A stretch of 64,000 bases of DNA. Source: Rubrivivax sp. Lineage in GTDB: Bacteria > Pseudomonadota > Gammaproteobacteria > Burkholderiales > Burkholderiaceae_C. The notes under the pieces are model-generated. The model made no database searches. It was not told the origin of the DNA and saw only the letters and a list, made by a program, of their open reading frames with translations. The stretch covers positions 54,734-118,733 of the forward strand of contig JAUXVE010000056.1 of NCBI GenBank assembly GCA_030680415.1. The letters run 5' to 3'. The translations under genes and the position numbers were made by a program. Shown here one piece after another: positions 33,243 through 42,512 of this stretch (within the stretch, counting starts at the first letter, position 1; each line of letters begins with the position of its first letter).

Positions 33243-33674
33243 TCAACTCTTGCCTTTCGGCTTGATTCTCGGCATCGCGACGACACGGTCCTTGAGAGAC
33301 AGATAGGGTCCGGTCGGCAACACGTTCTTCGTCACGAGCTCGGCCTTGCTCAGGTAGGGCCGCCCCGCAATGATCTTGTCGGCCTCGGCGTCGCCGATGC
33401 CGGGTAGCGCCTTCAGTTGCGCCCGGTTCGCGCCGTTGATGTCGACGAGCTTCACCGGTGCGGCCGGCAGGCGCTTCTTCGTCGGCGCCGAAGCGGCATG
33501 GCCGAACGGTGCGGGCGCGCCCACCGCCCCGGCCGGCACCGCGTTCGTGGCGCCGCTGGTCGCAGCGAGTAAGGATCCGGCGCTGACCATGCCTGCAAGC
33601 GCGAGGCAGGTCAATGCGATCAAGTGATGTGGCACGGGTTGAACGCTGATTTCGCTGATGGAGCTTCCGTTCAC
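33243..33674 (-). CDS. ComEA-like helix-hairpin-helix protein
   Basis: The 143-residue protein has a hydrophobic segment (HLIALTCLALAGMVSAGSLLAA, about 17-38), a Pro/Ala linker, and one helix-hairpin-helix unit (VDINGANRAQLKALPGIGDAEADKIIAGRPY), followed by SKAELVTKNVLP, as in ComEA DNA-receptor proteins. ComEA binds incoming DNA in the periplasm. Here it lies between the mtrC-like and mtrA-like genes, 50 bases from mtrA, with no competence gene nearby. A role in DNA binding at the cell surface or simply a conserved passenger is possible. Confidence 0.8.
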   Translation of the reverse strand: MNGSSISEISVQPVPHHLIALTCLALAGMVSAGSLLAATSGATNAVPAGAVGAPAPFGHAASAPTKKRLPAAPVKLVDINGANRAQLKALPGIGDAEADKIIAGRPYLSKAELVTKNVLPTGPYLSLKDRVVAMPRIKPKGKS

Positions 33675-33749
33675 ATGGATGGTGCCATTCGCATGCCTGG
33701 CGATGCAACGGTTTCGTCAAGCCGACGCGAAAAAAGTGGCCAGCGCTGC

Positions 33750-33788
33750 AAAGAAACAACCCGGAGGTGTTGCCACACTGCCGGGTTG
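33750..33788 (-). terminator. Terminator after the OmcA/MtrC-type gene
   Basis: CAACCCGG (33757-33764) pairs with CCGGGTTG (33781-33788), and an inner GTGT/ACAC stem closes most of the loop. On the minus strand it is followed by TTTCTTT. It lies between the mtrC-like gene and the HhH gene, so the rest of the conduit may be expressed at a different level. Confidence 0.7.
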
Positions 33789-33848
33789 CGTGCCGCGGCA
33801 GCCGAGGACGTGCCGTCCGCTGCTGCCGCTCGGCGCCTGTGACTCACT

Positions 33849-36626
33849 TCACTTGGCGTGCGACTCCTTGATCGACGCGATGCGGCCGGGCCCGTGGCAG
33901 ATCAGGCAGGTCTCGGTCGACCCCAGCGCGGTGGCGCGTGGTGCGTAGATCGAGCCGCCGTTGATCATGAAGTGCGATTCGGCGCTCATCGAGTCGTGGC
34001 AGGCGAAGCATGCCGTGGCGATCGGCGAGGTCACCAGCGTCGTCGCTGCCGCCTCGGTCGTGGCACCGGTGGCCGCGCTGAAGCTGAAGCCCGCACCGTA
34101 GGCGCCTGGTGCGACGTAAGGCGACTTGGAGATGTTGTCGGCAACCGTGCCCGACGCCACCGTCCGGTACTGCCGGTTGCCCACCGCTGCCGCCGACGCG
34201 GTGGCCGAGAAGTCATAGGTGCCTGGCAGGTGGCAGGTTTCGCACTGGTTCAGGACACCCGGATAGCCAACCTTCCAGAACCCCTCGGTCGCCGAGATCG
34301 CGTGCCAGTTGTACTCCACGGTCCGCTTGGCCGCGGCGTGTATCGCGTGGACAAAACTGCTCGAATCCGCCGACCAGCCGCTGCTGGTGCGGTTGGGGGT
34401 GTGGCACCAAGAGCAGGTCGTGGCGTCGTTGCGTTGGCCGGCGTGGAAGGCTGCCTCGGTGAAGGCGCCGAGTTCCTGGTGGCAGGCGTTGCAGCGAGCT
34501 TCCTCGACGATGGCGCGGCGGCCCGTGTAGCCGGTGGCCACCCGCTGCACGTTGGGCGCGATCACGATCAGGCCACCGACCGGGTTGCCGCTGGCATGGG
34601 CGATCGGCGACGGCGTGACCGGATAACCCGTCACATTGGTCTGCGTCAGCGGCAGGGCGCTCGACACGTTGTACGAGTAGCCCAGGCCGCCGGTCAGCAT
34701 CCTCGCGCTGTCCGGGACCGTCACGCCGGTGAGCGTGGCCGTGTAGTAGCCGTCGGCGTCCGGTCCGGCCAGCGTGCCCGCCTGGGCGGGCGTGCCCGTG
34801 CCCTTCCACAGCGTCTTCAGGTACACGCTGGCCGAGGCGTTGAAGTCGGCCGGCGCGGCGATGCCGTCCTGCGGCACCGCGAACACGAAGTAGACGCTGG
34901 GTGCACCGACGAAGTTGTCCCACAACTCGGCGGCGGTGTTGGCGTTCAGGTCCTTGCGGGCGCCGTTTTGCAGCATGCGGAACACCATCACCGGCTGCTT
35001 GCTGGCATTGCGCGACACGCTCTTCACGTCGTTCGTGACGGCAATCGCTCCCGGCGGCAGACGCGCCGTGTTCGAGGCAATCCAGGCCGAGTTGGTGTTG
35101 GCACTGCCGCCGACCACGTGCAGGGCGCTGGCCAGGTTCGGCGGCGTCACCGGCAGGTGATAGAGGTCGATCGAGTCCGCCTTGTGGCACAGCGTGCACA
35201 TCGAGTCGTCGGCTTGCGGGCCGACCGGGTGCGCGAAAGCGCTGGAGGTCAGGCCCTTCACGGCGTCACTCATCTTCACGCCGGTGCCGGTGGCGAAGTT
35301 GATGCCGTCGTGGCAGGCACCGCAGGCCCGGGCGCTGGGCGCGTTCTTCCAGTTGTTGCCCTGCAGGGTCTTGGCCGTCGAGGTGTCGGAGCCGTCGTGG
35401 CACTTGGTGCAGTTGCGCACGTCCTGCGGGTACTTGACTTCGTTGAACAGCACACCGGCGTAGTTGTAGTTCTTGTTGGCGAGCATTCCGCCGAGGTGGG
35501 TCTTGTGGATGAAGTTGGGCAGGTCGCCGATCGTGCGCCCGTCCAGCACGTAGGTGCTGCCGGTGAAGGTCTTGACGACGCCGTCGATCGACGAGGCCGT
35601 GGCCTCCGCACGTCCATACCGACGCTGCTCGGTGTGGCAGACGACGCAGTACTGGACGTTGTTGCGGCTGCCGCCGTGGAAGCCGGCCGAGACGGCTTCT
35701 GCGCTCGCGCCGGGGATGCCGCCCAGCTTGCGGTGGCATTCCTCGCACTTGGCGGTGGCCGTGATGTCACGCTGGTAATCGGCCGAGGTGACGGCTTTGC
35801 CGGTGGCAGGGATGAAGTCGTAGATGGCGTCGAACGGAACCTTCATGGGCACGGCCGTGACGCCCAGGTTGGCACCGGTCGGTGTGTTGGTGCCCGTGCC
35901 CGGTGCATTGCCCGAGAGCTGGATCGTCAGGCGGTGCGTGAGGTTGGCGTTGTAGCTCAGGTCACCCAGGTCGGCCTTGTTGTTGGTGCCGGTCACGGTC
36001 ATCGCTGCGACCTGGTCCTTGATCGCGGTGACGTCGCGGTAGAAGGTGTACTTGTAGCTGCCGTCACCGTTGTCGACCAGCGTACCGGTGTTGTCGGTGC
36101 TGGGGCGCGTGGGCGCGGGCACCGCCGTATTGGTTTCTACCGTGGTCACGATGTAGCTCACCCACTTGCTGGGGCTGCCGTTGCTGCCGGGCACCAGCTT
36201 GGCCAGCGAGAAGGCGAGGTTCGGGTAGCTGGCGAACTTCGCCGTGGCGCTCTTGGTCGTATTGCCCAGGCCCACCACCGGGCGGCCGAAACCGTCCTGC
36301 ACTGTAAAACTGACCACCGGCGCGCTGTTGATCGTGACGCCAGTGACGGTGACCGTGGGCTCGAGTGCAGCCCAGGCTGCGGCGTTGGCGGCAACGGCGC
36401 TGGCGTTCGTCAGCGAGTTGCTGCCAACGGTGACGACACCCGCACCACCCGCACCACCGGAACCGCCAGGGCCCGTCGGGCCCGCAGGGCCGGCGGGCCC
36501 GGCAGGTCCGGGCGGACCGCCGGGACCGGCCGCCCCATCGTCACCGCCGCAGCCCGACAAGGCCAGCAACGCGACCAGGCACAGGCCCAAAAGGCCGTGC
36601 CGCGAATGCGGGATCCTTCTTGCCAT
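33849..36626 (-). CDS. mtrC: OmcA/MtrC-family decahaem surface lipoprotein
   Basis: The 925-residue protein has a lipobox LALSGC (Cys26) followed by a collagen-like Gly-rich stretch (residues 27-63, GPx repeats). The ten CxxCH sites fall into two groups of five (CEECH, CVVCH, CTKCH, CGACH, CTLCH, then CNACH, CSWCH, CETCH, CFACH, CLICH) separated by beta domains, the layout of OmcA/MtrC proteins. Such proteins are outer-surface terminal reductases or oxidases for minerals and electrodes. The gene starts the minus-strand MtrCAB set. It has an AGGGG ribosome-binding site and a 16-base palindrome just upstream. Confidence 0.93.
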   Translation of the reverse strand: MARRIPHSRHGLLGLCLVALLALSGCGGDDGAAGPGGPPGPAGPAGPAGPTGPGGSGGAGGAGVVTVGSNSLTNASAVAANAAAWAALEPTVTVTGVTINSAPVVSFTVQDGFGRPVVGLGNTTKSATAKFASYPNLAFSLAKLVPGSNGSPSKWVSYIVTTVETNTAVPAPTRPSTDNTGTLVDNGDGSYKYTFYRDVTAIKDQVAAMTVTGTNNKADLGDLSYNANLTHRLTIQLSGNAPGTGTNTPTGANLGVTAVPMKVPFDAIYDFIPATGKAVTSADYQRDITATAKCEECHRKLGGIPGASAEAVSAGFHGGSRNNVQYCVVCHTEQRRYGRAEATASSIDGVVKTFTGSTYVLDGRTIGDLPNFIHKTHLGGMLANKNYNYAGVLFNEVKYPQDVRNCTKCHDGSDTSTAKTLQGNNWKNAPSARACGACHDGINFATGTGVKMSDAVKGLTSSAFAHPVGPQADDSMCTLCHKADSIDLYHLPVTPPNLASALHVVGGSANTNSAWIASNTARLPPGAIAVTNDVKSVSRNASKQPVMVFRMLQNGARKDLNANTAAELWDNFVGAPSVYFVFAVPQDGIAAPADFNASASVYLKTLWKGTGTPAQAGTLAGPDADGYYTATLTGVTVPDSARMLTGGLGYSYNVSSALPLTQTNVTGYPVTPSPIAHASGNPVGGLIVIAPNVQRVATGYTGRRAIVEEARCNACHQELGAFTEAAFHAGQRNDATTCSWCHTPNRTSSGWSADSSSFVHAIHAAAKRTVEYNWHAISATEGFWKVGYPGVLNQCETCHLPGTYDFSATASAAAVGNRQYRTVASGTVADNISKSPYVAPGAYGAGFSFSAATGATTEAAATTLVTSPIATACFACHDSMSAESHFMINGGSIYAPRATALGSTETCLICHGPGRIASIKESHAK

Positions 36627-36639
36627 CTCTACCCCTTGG

Positions 36640-36655
36640 ATCGTCTCGAGACGAT
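36640..36655 (-). promoter_or_regulatory. Perfect 16-base palindrome before the mtrC-like gene
   Basis: ATCGTCTCGAGACGAT is fully self-complementary and ends 14 bases before the ATG, directly upstream of the ribosome-binding site. It could be a repressor site or an mRNA stem that modulates translation. The function is unknown. Confidence 0.45.
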
Positions 36656-36796
36656 TGAAGATGGACCGTTCTCCACCAGATCAAACGACTCCGCACGTCA
36701 CGGAAGCGCTTCTGGGTGATCTTGCCCCTCTTTGGCGAATGCTCGCGCGAACTGGGGCTGCGGCGCAAGGGTTCAACTTCGGGATCTCCATGCAGC

Positions 36797-36810
36797 TTGA
36801 GCTGGATCAA
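36797..36810. promoter_or_regulatory. FNR-like box between the mtr and nfn/kor genes
   Basis: TTGAG-CTGG-ATCAA has one mismatch to the FNR consensus. It lies about 170 bases from the mtrC-like start and 225 from the plus-strand nfnA-like start, so it could serve either. No -10 at the canonical class II distance is convincing on either strand. The rest of 36627-37034 shows no gene. Confidence 0.35.
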
Positions 36811-37034
36811 GTGAGGGCCGCAGTGCGACGGAACTGTCATGAGTCGTGTTGTCGTGATGACACGGCCGTGCTGGCCTCGAGCCCGCACGGACCTCGGCTG
36901 CAGCAAGCGTCCGCCGGCCCGCGTCGGCCCCTGCCGGTACGCGCCGCCTGCAGGCTCCTTGAGACAGGTCAAGCCACCCTACCGCCATCAGCGTAGCTTG
37001 CGCACCGCACCGGCCACCAGGCATCCGGAGAACC

Positions 37035-37970
37035 ATGAACGCCGAAATTCGAGACTCTCACAGCACCCGCCACGCCATCGTCGCGCGGCAGGATTTTTCC
37101 GACGTCACCTATCTGCTCGAGATCGAGCACCCGATGATGGCCAAGGCCGCGCGGCCGGGGCAGTTCGTCATCGTCATGGCGCACGAACACGGGGAACGCA
37201 TCCCGCTCACGCTGGCCGACTTCGACGCCGACAAGGGCACCGTCACGCTCGTGATCCAGGCCGTCGGCAAGACGACGCAGGAGATGCAGCGCGACTGCCA
37301 GGTCGGCAGCACGCTGTACGCGCTGGTCGGCCCGATGGGCGTGCCCAGCCACATCGGCAAGGCGCGCAAGGTCGTCTGCGTCGGCGGTGGCCTGGGCGTG
37401 GCGCCGGTGTTTCCACAGGCGCGGGCGTGGAAGGAAAGCGGCGCCTACGTCATCGGTGTCATCGGTTTCCGCAACAAGGATCTGATGTTCTGGCGCGACA
37501 AGTTCGCGGCCGTCTGCGACGAATTGATCGTCTGCACCGACGACGGCTCGGCCGGCCTGCACGGCCGCGTCACCGCCGGGCTGGAACAGGCCATCGCGAA
37601 ACACCCGGACATCGAGGAAGTGGTGGCCATCGGCCCGCCGGTGATGATGAAGAGCTGCGCCGAAGTGACGCGGCCGCACGGCATCCGCACCGTGGTGAGC
37701 CTGAACCCGGTGATGGTCGACGGCACCGGCATGTGCGGCGGCTGCCGCGTCAAGATCGGCGAGCAGGTCAAGTTCGCCTGCGTCGACGGGCCCGACTTCG
37801 ACGGCCACCTGGTGGACTTCGAAGACCTCAGCGCGCGTCTGGTGCGCTACAAGCGCGCCGAGAACGAAGCGCTGCAGACCTGGAAGGAGGGCTGCCGCAT
37901 CCGCACCGCCGCCGAATCGTCGGTCGTGCCGCCACCGTGGGCCGTGGACCAACCGTCGACCGACGCATAG
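37035..37970 (+). CDS. NfnA/SudB-type FAD-[2Fe-2S] ferredoxin-NADP reductase subunit
   Basis: The 311-residue protein starts after a GGAGA site. It has a ferredoxin-reductase FAD domain (about 10-100, RPGQFVIVMAHEHGERIPLTL), an NAD(P)-binding domain (VVCVGGGLGVAPVFPQARA), and C-terminal Cys ligands (MCGGCRVKIGEQVKFACVDGPDFDGH) for a [2Fe-2S] cluster. NfnA and SudB proteins pair with a GltD-like large subunit and couple NADH, NADPH and ferredoxin. The large-subunit gene follows ten bases later. Sulfide dehydrogenase (SudBA) activity is a documented alternative for this family. Confidence 0.88.
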   Translation: MNAEIRDSHSTRHAIVARQDFSDVTYLLEIEHPMMAKAARPGQFVIVMAHEHGERIPLTLADFDADKGTVTLVIQAVGKTTQEMQRDCQVGSTLYALVGPMGVPSHIGKARKVVCVGGGLGVAPVFPQARAWKESGAYVIGVIGFRNKDLMFWRDKFAAVCDELIVCTDDGSAGLHGRVTAGLEQAIAKHPDIEEVVAIGPPVMMKSCAEVTRPHGIRTVVSLNPVMVDGTGMCGGCRVKIGEQVKFACVDGPDFDGHLVDFEDLSARLVRYKRAENEALQTWKEGCRIRTAAESSVVPPPWAVDQPSTDA

Positions 37971-37980
37971 GAGAACCGGC

Positions 37981-39486
37981 ATGGCCACCAAACCCAAGAA
38001 AAAGACCATCCGCACCATCCCGCAGGCGCGCACGCCCATGCAGGAACAGGACCCGCAGGTGCGTGCGCGCAACTTCGAAGAAGTGTCGCTCGGCTACCGC
38101 CTGGAAGAGGCGCTGGTCGAGGCCGAGCGCTGCCTGCAGTGCGCCGACGAACCCTGCGTGCGCGGCTGCCCGGTGGGCATCGACATCCCGGGCTTCATCA
38201 AGAAGATCAGTGAGAAGCACTACCACGGCGCCTACGACATCATCACCGACACCAACCTGCTGCCTTCGGTGTGCGGCCGCGTGTGCCCGCAGGAGAACCA
38301 GTGCGAAGGCGTGTGCACGGTCGGCGAGACGCTGGAGCCGGTGGCCATCGGCCGGCTCGAGCGTTTCATCGGCGACACCGCGATTCGCGAAGGCTGGGCC
38401 AACGTGCCCTACATCGAACCCAACGGCCTGCGCGTGGGCATCGTCGGCGCCGGACCGGCCGGCATGGCCTGCGCCGCCGACATGGCCAAGGCCGGCTGCG
38501 AGGTGGTGGTCTACGAGGCCTTCCACCAGCCGGGCGGCGTGCTCAAGTACGGTATTCCCGATTTCCGGCTGCCCAACGACATCGTCGACGCCGAGATCCG
38601 CAAGATCGAGCAACTGGGCGTGCGCTTCGAGTGCAACACACTGGTCGGACGGCTGTTCACGATCGAGCAGATGATCACCGAGATGGGCTTCCACGCCGTG
38701 TTCATCGGCACCGGCGCCGGCTACCCCAGCTTCATGGGCATCCCGGGTGAGTCGCTGAACGGCGTGCTCTCGGCCAACGAGCTGCTGACGCGCTGCAACC
38801 TGCTGCACGCACGCGACTTTCCGAACTTCGACACCCCGCTGCAGCCGGGCAAACACGTGGCCGTGATCGGCGCCGGCAACACCGCGATGGACGCCTTGCG
38901 CGTCTCGCTGCGGCTGGGCGCCGAGTCGGTGCACTGCATCTACCGCCGCAGCAAGACCGAAGCGCCGGCGCGTGCCGAGGAGATCCACCACGCCGAACAG
39001 GAAGGCGTGGACTTCAACTGGCTCACGAGCCCGATCGAGATCCTGGCCGACGAGCAGGGCAGCGTGCGTGCGCTGCGCTGCGTGCACATGGAGCTCGGCG
39101 AACCCGACGCCTCGGGCCGGCGCCGGCCGGTGCCGGTGCCCGGCAGCGAGTTCGAGTTCGAGTGCGACATGGTGGTCTTCGCCATCGGCACCAACGCCAA
39201 CCCGATCCTCGGCCAGACCTGCAAGCTGGCGCTCGACAAGCGCGGCTACATCGCCACCGACGACACCCTGGCCACGTCGATGGTCGGCGTCTGGGCCGGT
39301 GGCGACATCGTCACAGGGGCGGCCACCGTGATCCAGGCCATGGGTGCCGGCCGCAGGGCGGCGCGTGCCATGAAGGCCTGGCTCGGCCTGCACGACAGCG
39401 ATGCCGTCTACGCCGGCGAGGCCGCCGACACGCTGTTCGGCATCGCTCGCGCCGAGCACGGCTGTGCGCGTGTGCGCGTGGCGTGA
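37981..39486 (+). CDS. NfnB/SudA-type (GltD-like) flavoprotein subunit
   Basis: The 501-residue protein has an AGGAG ribosome-binding site. An N-terminal region carries two Cys groups for [4Fe-4S] clusters (CLQCADEPCVRGCP and CGRVCPQENQCEGVC). It is followed by FAD-binding GIVGAGPAGMACAA and NAD(P)-binding VIGAGNTAMDALR, and ends in a second FAD-contact motif (VWAGGDIVTGAATVIQAMGAGRRAA). It is the catalytic partner of the upstream subunit. In front of korAB it would interconvert reduced ferredoxin and NAD(P)H, possibly by electron bifurcation as in Nfn. Confidence 0.9.
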   Translation: MATKPKKKTIRTIPQARTPMQEQDPQVRARNFEEVSLGYRLEEALVEAERCLQCADEPCVRGCPVGIDIPGFIKKISEKHYHGAYDIITDTNLLPSVCGRVCPQENQCEGVCTVGETLEPVAIGRLERFIGDTAIREGWANVPYIEPNGLRVGIVGAGPAGMACAADMAKAGCEVVVYEAFHQPGGVLKYGIPDFRLPNDIVDAEIRKIEQLGVRFECNTLVGRLFTIEQMITEMGFHAVFIGTGAGYPSFMGIPGESLNGVLSANELLTRCNLLHARDFPNFDTPLQPGKHVAVIGAGNTAMDALRVSLRLGAESVHCIYRRSKTEAPARAEEIHHAEQEGVDFNWLTSPIEILADEQGSVRALRCVHMELGEPDASGRRRPVPVPGSEFEFECDMVVFAIGTNANPILGQTCKLALDKRGYIATDDTLATSMVGVWAGGDIVTGAATVIQAMGAGRRAARAMKAWLGLHDSDAVYAGEAADTLFGIARAEHGCARVRVA

Positions 39487-39574
39487 GAGTGGGCACCCCT
39501 GCGCGGGTGCATGGGATTACCTCTCAACCTCTGAATTCAGCGCCCCCGCAGCAAGACTCCAACGAGGCACATAC

Positions 39575-41473
39575 ATGAACGACACCGCCCTGCTCGACCA
39601 GCCCGAGACCCTGACCAGCGCCAAACCGGCGTTGGACCTGCCCGAGCACATCGTCGAGGTCATCAGCGATTCCGGCGAAGGCGCGCAGCGCTGCGGCCAG
39701 AGCCTGGCCGCCATCGCGGCGCGCAGCGGCAACGGCATCTGGACGGTAGAGATCATTCCCGCCGAGATCCAGCCGCCGGCGCGCAGCGTCGCCGGCGCCA
39801 GCGGCATCCGCATCCGCATGGGCGCCGGCCGCATCACCAACGGCGGCGACCAGACCGACCTCGTGGTGGCCTTCAACGAGCAGGTGCTGCTGGGCCGCGT
39901 GCACGCCAACGAACTCAAGCCTGGCGCCACGATCCTGCTCGAGAGCGTGTGGCGCGAGCACAAGGACCCGAAGATCGTCGCCTCCTACCTCGAGACCGTC
40001 CAGGCGCTCACCGAGGGCGGCTACAAGGTCATCGAGATGCCGCTGGAGCGTGAATGCCGCTCGCTGATGTCCGACCCCAAGCGCGGCAAGAACATGTTCG
40101 TGCTGGGCATGCTGTGCAGCATCTACAGCTTCGACCTCGACCTGGCACGGGTGCAGATCGCACAGATCTTCGGCAAGAAGGACGCCAAGGTCATCTCGTC
40201 CAACGTGCGGCTGATGGAAGCCGGCTTCGACTGGGCCGAACGCACGCTGGAGTTCAAGTACCGCATCCCGGCCAAGGGCGTCGTCGTGCCGCAGGTCGTG
40301 GTCAGCGGCAACACCGCCATCGCCCTGGGCGTGCTGGCTTCGGGCATGGACATCTGCGCCATGTACCCGATCACGCCGGCGACGTCGGCGTCGCACTACC
40401 TGAGCGAATGTTTCGAACGCGTCGGTGGCCTCGTGCACCAGGCCGAGGACGAGATCGCCGCCTGCGCCTTCGCCATCGGCGCCTCGTACGCCGGCCGCTG
40501 CGCGGTGACCATCACCTCGGGCCCGGGCTATTCGCTCAAGCAGGAAGGCCTGGGGCTGGCGGTGATGGCCGAGATCCCGCTCGTCGTCGTCAACGTGCAG
40601 CGCGGCGGCCCCAGCACCGGCCAGCCGACCAAGGTCGAGCAAGGCGACCTGCTCACCGCCATCTACGGCAGCCACGGCGACGCGCCCAAGGTCGTGATGG
40701 CCGTCAGCGGCATCGAAGACTGCTTCTACGCGATGATCACCGCGCGCAAGATCGCCGAGACCTTCAACATGGTCGTCGTCGTGCTGTCCGACGCCAGCCT
40801 GTCGACCGCCCAGCAGCCCTTCCCGCGACCGCAGTTCAGCGAGGACTGGCTGGCGCCGCCGATCGACCAGTCGCCGGTGCCCGAAGGCGCCAAGCCCTAC
40901 GACTGGGACCCGGTGACCGGCATCGCCCGGCGCTTCATCCCCGGGCAGCCCGGAGGCATGCACACCATCACCGGCCTGGCGCACGACCGCGCCAGCAAGG
41001 TGGCCTACGACCCGGCGATCAACGAGGAAGGCCTGCGCGCACGCAGCCTCAAGCTCGCCGCGCTGCAAAAGACGCTGAAGGCGCCGCCGGTTTACGGTGC
41101 GCGCGAAGGCGACCTGCTGCTGGTGGGCTGGGGCGGCACGCAGGGTGCCATCGAGGAAGCCGTGGACCGGCTGCGCGCCAAGGGCCTGGCGGTGTCGTCG
41201 CTGCACCTGCGCTTCATCCAGCCGCTGCCTTCGGGCATCCGCGAGATCCTGCAGCGTTTCAAGCAGGTGATGACGATCGAGGGCAACTGGTCCGACAGCC
41301 TGAAGGACGAGCTCATCGACGAGGACAACCGCCGCTACTCGGCGCTGGCCATGATGCTGCGCTCGCGCTACCTGGTGGACGTGGACTGCTGGAGCGAAGC
41401 GCGCGGCCAACCGATCAAACCCGGCAGCGTCGTCGACGTCGCACTGGCCAAGATGAAAACACGCCAAGGCTGA
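39575..41473 (+). CDS. korA: 2-oxoacid:ferredoxin oxidoreductase, fused gamma-alpha subunit
   Basis: ATG 39575 (GAGG upstream) gives 632 residues. The N-terminal third is the gamma domain (GEGAQRCGQSLAAIAARSGNG). The alpha domain follows with AMYPITPATSASHYLSE and the central TSGPGYSLKQEGLGLAVMAEIPLVVVNVQRGGPSTG. The architecture is that of two-subunit KorA proteins. It lacks iron-sulfur Cys motifs, as expected. 2-Oxoglutarate is the likely substrate because two-subunit enzymes of this type in betaproteobacteria are 2-oxoglutarate oxidoreductases. Pyruvate or an aryl-pyruvate cannot be excluded. Confidence 0.9.
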   Translation: MNDTALLDQPETLTSAKPALDLPEHIVEVISDSGEGAQRCGQSLAAIAARSGNGIWTVEIIPAEIQPPARSVAGASGIRIRMGAGRITNGGDQTDLVVAFNEQVLLGRVHANELKPGATILLESVWREHKDPKIVASYLETVQALTEGGYKVIEMPLERECRSLMSDPKRGKNMFVLGMLCSIYSFDLDLARVQIAQIFGKKDAKVISSNVRLMEAGFDWAERTLEFKYRIPAKGVVVPQVVVSGNTAIALGVLASGMDICAMYPITPATSASHYLSECFERVGGLVHQAEDEIAACAFAIGASYAGRCAVTITSGPGYSLKQEGLGLAVMAEIPLVVVNVQRGGPSTGQPTKVEQGDLLTAIYGSHGDAPKVVMAVSGIEDCFYAMITARKIAETFNMVVVVLSDASLSTAQQPFPRPQFSEDWLAPPIDQSPVPEGAKPYDWDPVTGIARRFIPGQPGGMHTITGLAHDRASKVAYDPAINEEGLRARSLKLAALQKTLKAPPVYGAREGDLLLVGWGGTQGAIEEAVDRLRAKGLAVSSLHLRFIQPLPSGIREILQRFKQVMTIEGNWSDSLKDELIDEDNRRYSALAMMLRSRYLVDVDCWSEARGQPIKPGSVVDVALAKMKTRQG

Positions 41474-41485
41474 AGGAAGCACACC

Positions 41486-42475
41486 ATGGGATCCGCACTC
41501 AACCAATGCATCATCCGCATCCACGAAGAGCAGCATTCGCTGGAGGACTACCAGGGCGGCGTGCCGCGCTGGTGCGGCGGCTGCGGCGACAACGCCATCC
41601 TGGCCGCCGTGCAGCGCCTGTGCCGCGACGAGGACCTGGCACCCGAGCGCACGGTGTTCGTGTCGGGCATCGGCTGCTCGAGCCGCTTCCCGCACTACAT
41701 GAAGACCTACGGCTTCCACGGCATCCACGGCCGTGCCTTCCCGATCGCCGAGGGCGTGAAGATGGCGCGCCCCGACCTGCACGTGTTCGTCAACACCGGT
41801 GACGGCGACTGCTGCAGCATCGGCGCCGCGCACTGGATCCACGCCATTCGCTACAACATGAACCTCACGGTCATCCTGCACGACAACCATGTCTACGGGC
41901 TGACCAAGAAGCAGGCCTCACCGACCTCGCCGATCGGCTTCAAGAGCAACACCACGCCGCGCGGCGCGGTGCTCGAACCGCTGAACCCGCTGCTGGTGTC
42001 CCTGGGCGTGGCCAATGCGTCGTTCATCGCCCAGGGCGTCGACTGGATGCCCGAGCAACTCTACGACATCATCCACAAGGCGTTCAAGCACCGCGGCTTC
42101 TCGTTCGTGCGCATCATCCAGCGCTGCCCCGAGTTCCTGCCCAAGATGTTCGAGCCCTGGCTGCACGACCCGGGCAAGACCCTCTTGTTGACACACGCCA
42201 ACGGCCTGCAGCCCAGCGACGAGGTCAGCCGCATCTACCGCAACCAGCGCGAGCACGACCCGCTGGACATCGACCGTGCACGCGAGATTGCGTCGTGCGA
42301 AGACCCCATTCCGGTGGGCATCCTGTATCACAACCCCGCCGTGCCGTGTTACGAGGACCTGCGCAACGCCGGCGCGCCGCGCTCGCCCGAGCTGACGCGT
42401 GCCGGGCTCGACGCCGAACTCGACAAGTACACGATCTGGCCCGAGCAAGACGCGGAGCTGGCACGCGCCGCGTGA
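41486..42475 (+). CDS. korB: 2-oxoacid:ferredoxin oxidoreductase, beta subunit (TPP)
   Basis: The 329-residue protein has a GAAGGA ribosome-binding site. Cluster ligands are in RWCGGCGDNAIL and GIGCSSRFPHYM. The TPP-binding motif runs from NTGDGDCCSIG to LHDNHVYGLTKKQASPTSP. A distal Cys (PAVPCYEDL) may complete the [4Fe-4S] site. With KorA it forms CO2 and acyl-CoA from a 2-oxoacid and reduces ferredoxin. Reversed, it fixes CO2. It is 12 bases after korA. Confidence 0.92.
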   Translation: MGSALNQCIIRIHEEQHSLEDYQGGVPRWCGGCGDNAILAAVQRLCRDEDLAPERTVFVSGIGCSSRFPHYMKTYGFHGIHGRAFPIAEGVKMARPDLHVFVNTGDGDCCSIGAAHWIHAIRYNMNLTVILHDNHVYGLTKKQASPTSPIGFKSNTTPRGAVLEPLNPLLVSLGVANASFIAQGVDWMPEQLYDIIHKAFKHRGFSFVRIIQRCPEFLPKMFEPWLHDPGKTLLLTHANGLQPSDEVSRIYRNQREHDPLDIDRAREIASCEDPIPVGILYHNPAVPCYEDLRNAGAPRSPELTRAGLDAELDKYTIWPEQDAELARAA

Positions 42476-42512
42476 GCGCACGACCCCCGACGATCCGACC
42501 AAGGCAACAGCG

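Noticed and set aside
36959..36972. TTGAG-ACAG-GTCAA as an FNR box for the nfnA-like gene
   Set aside because: It has two mismatches to the consensus, which is expected by chance in this length of sequence.
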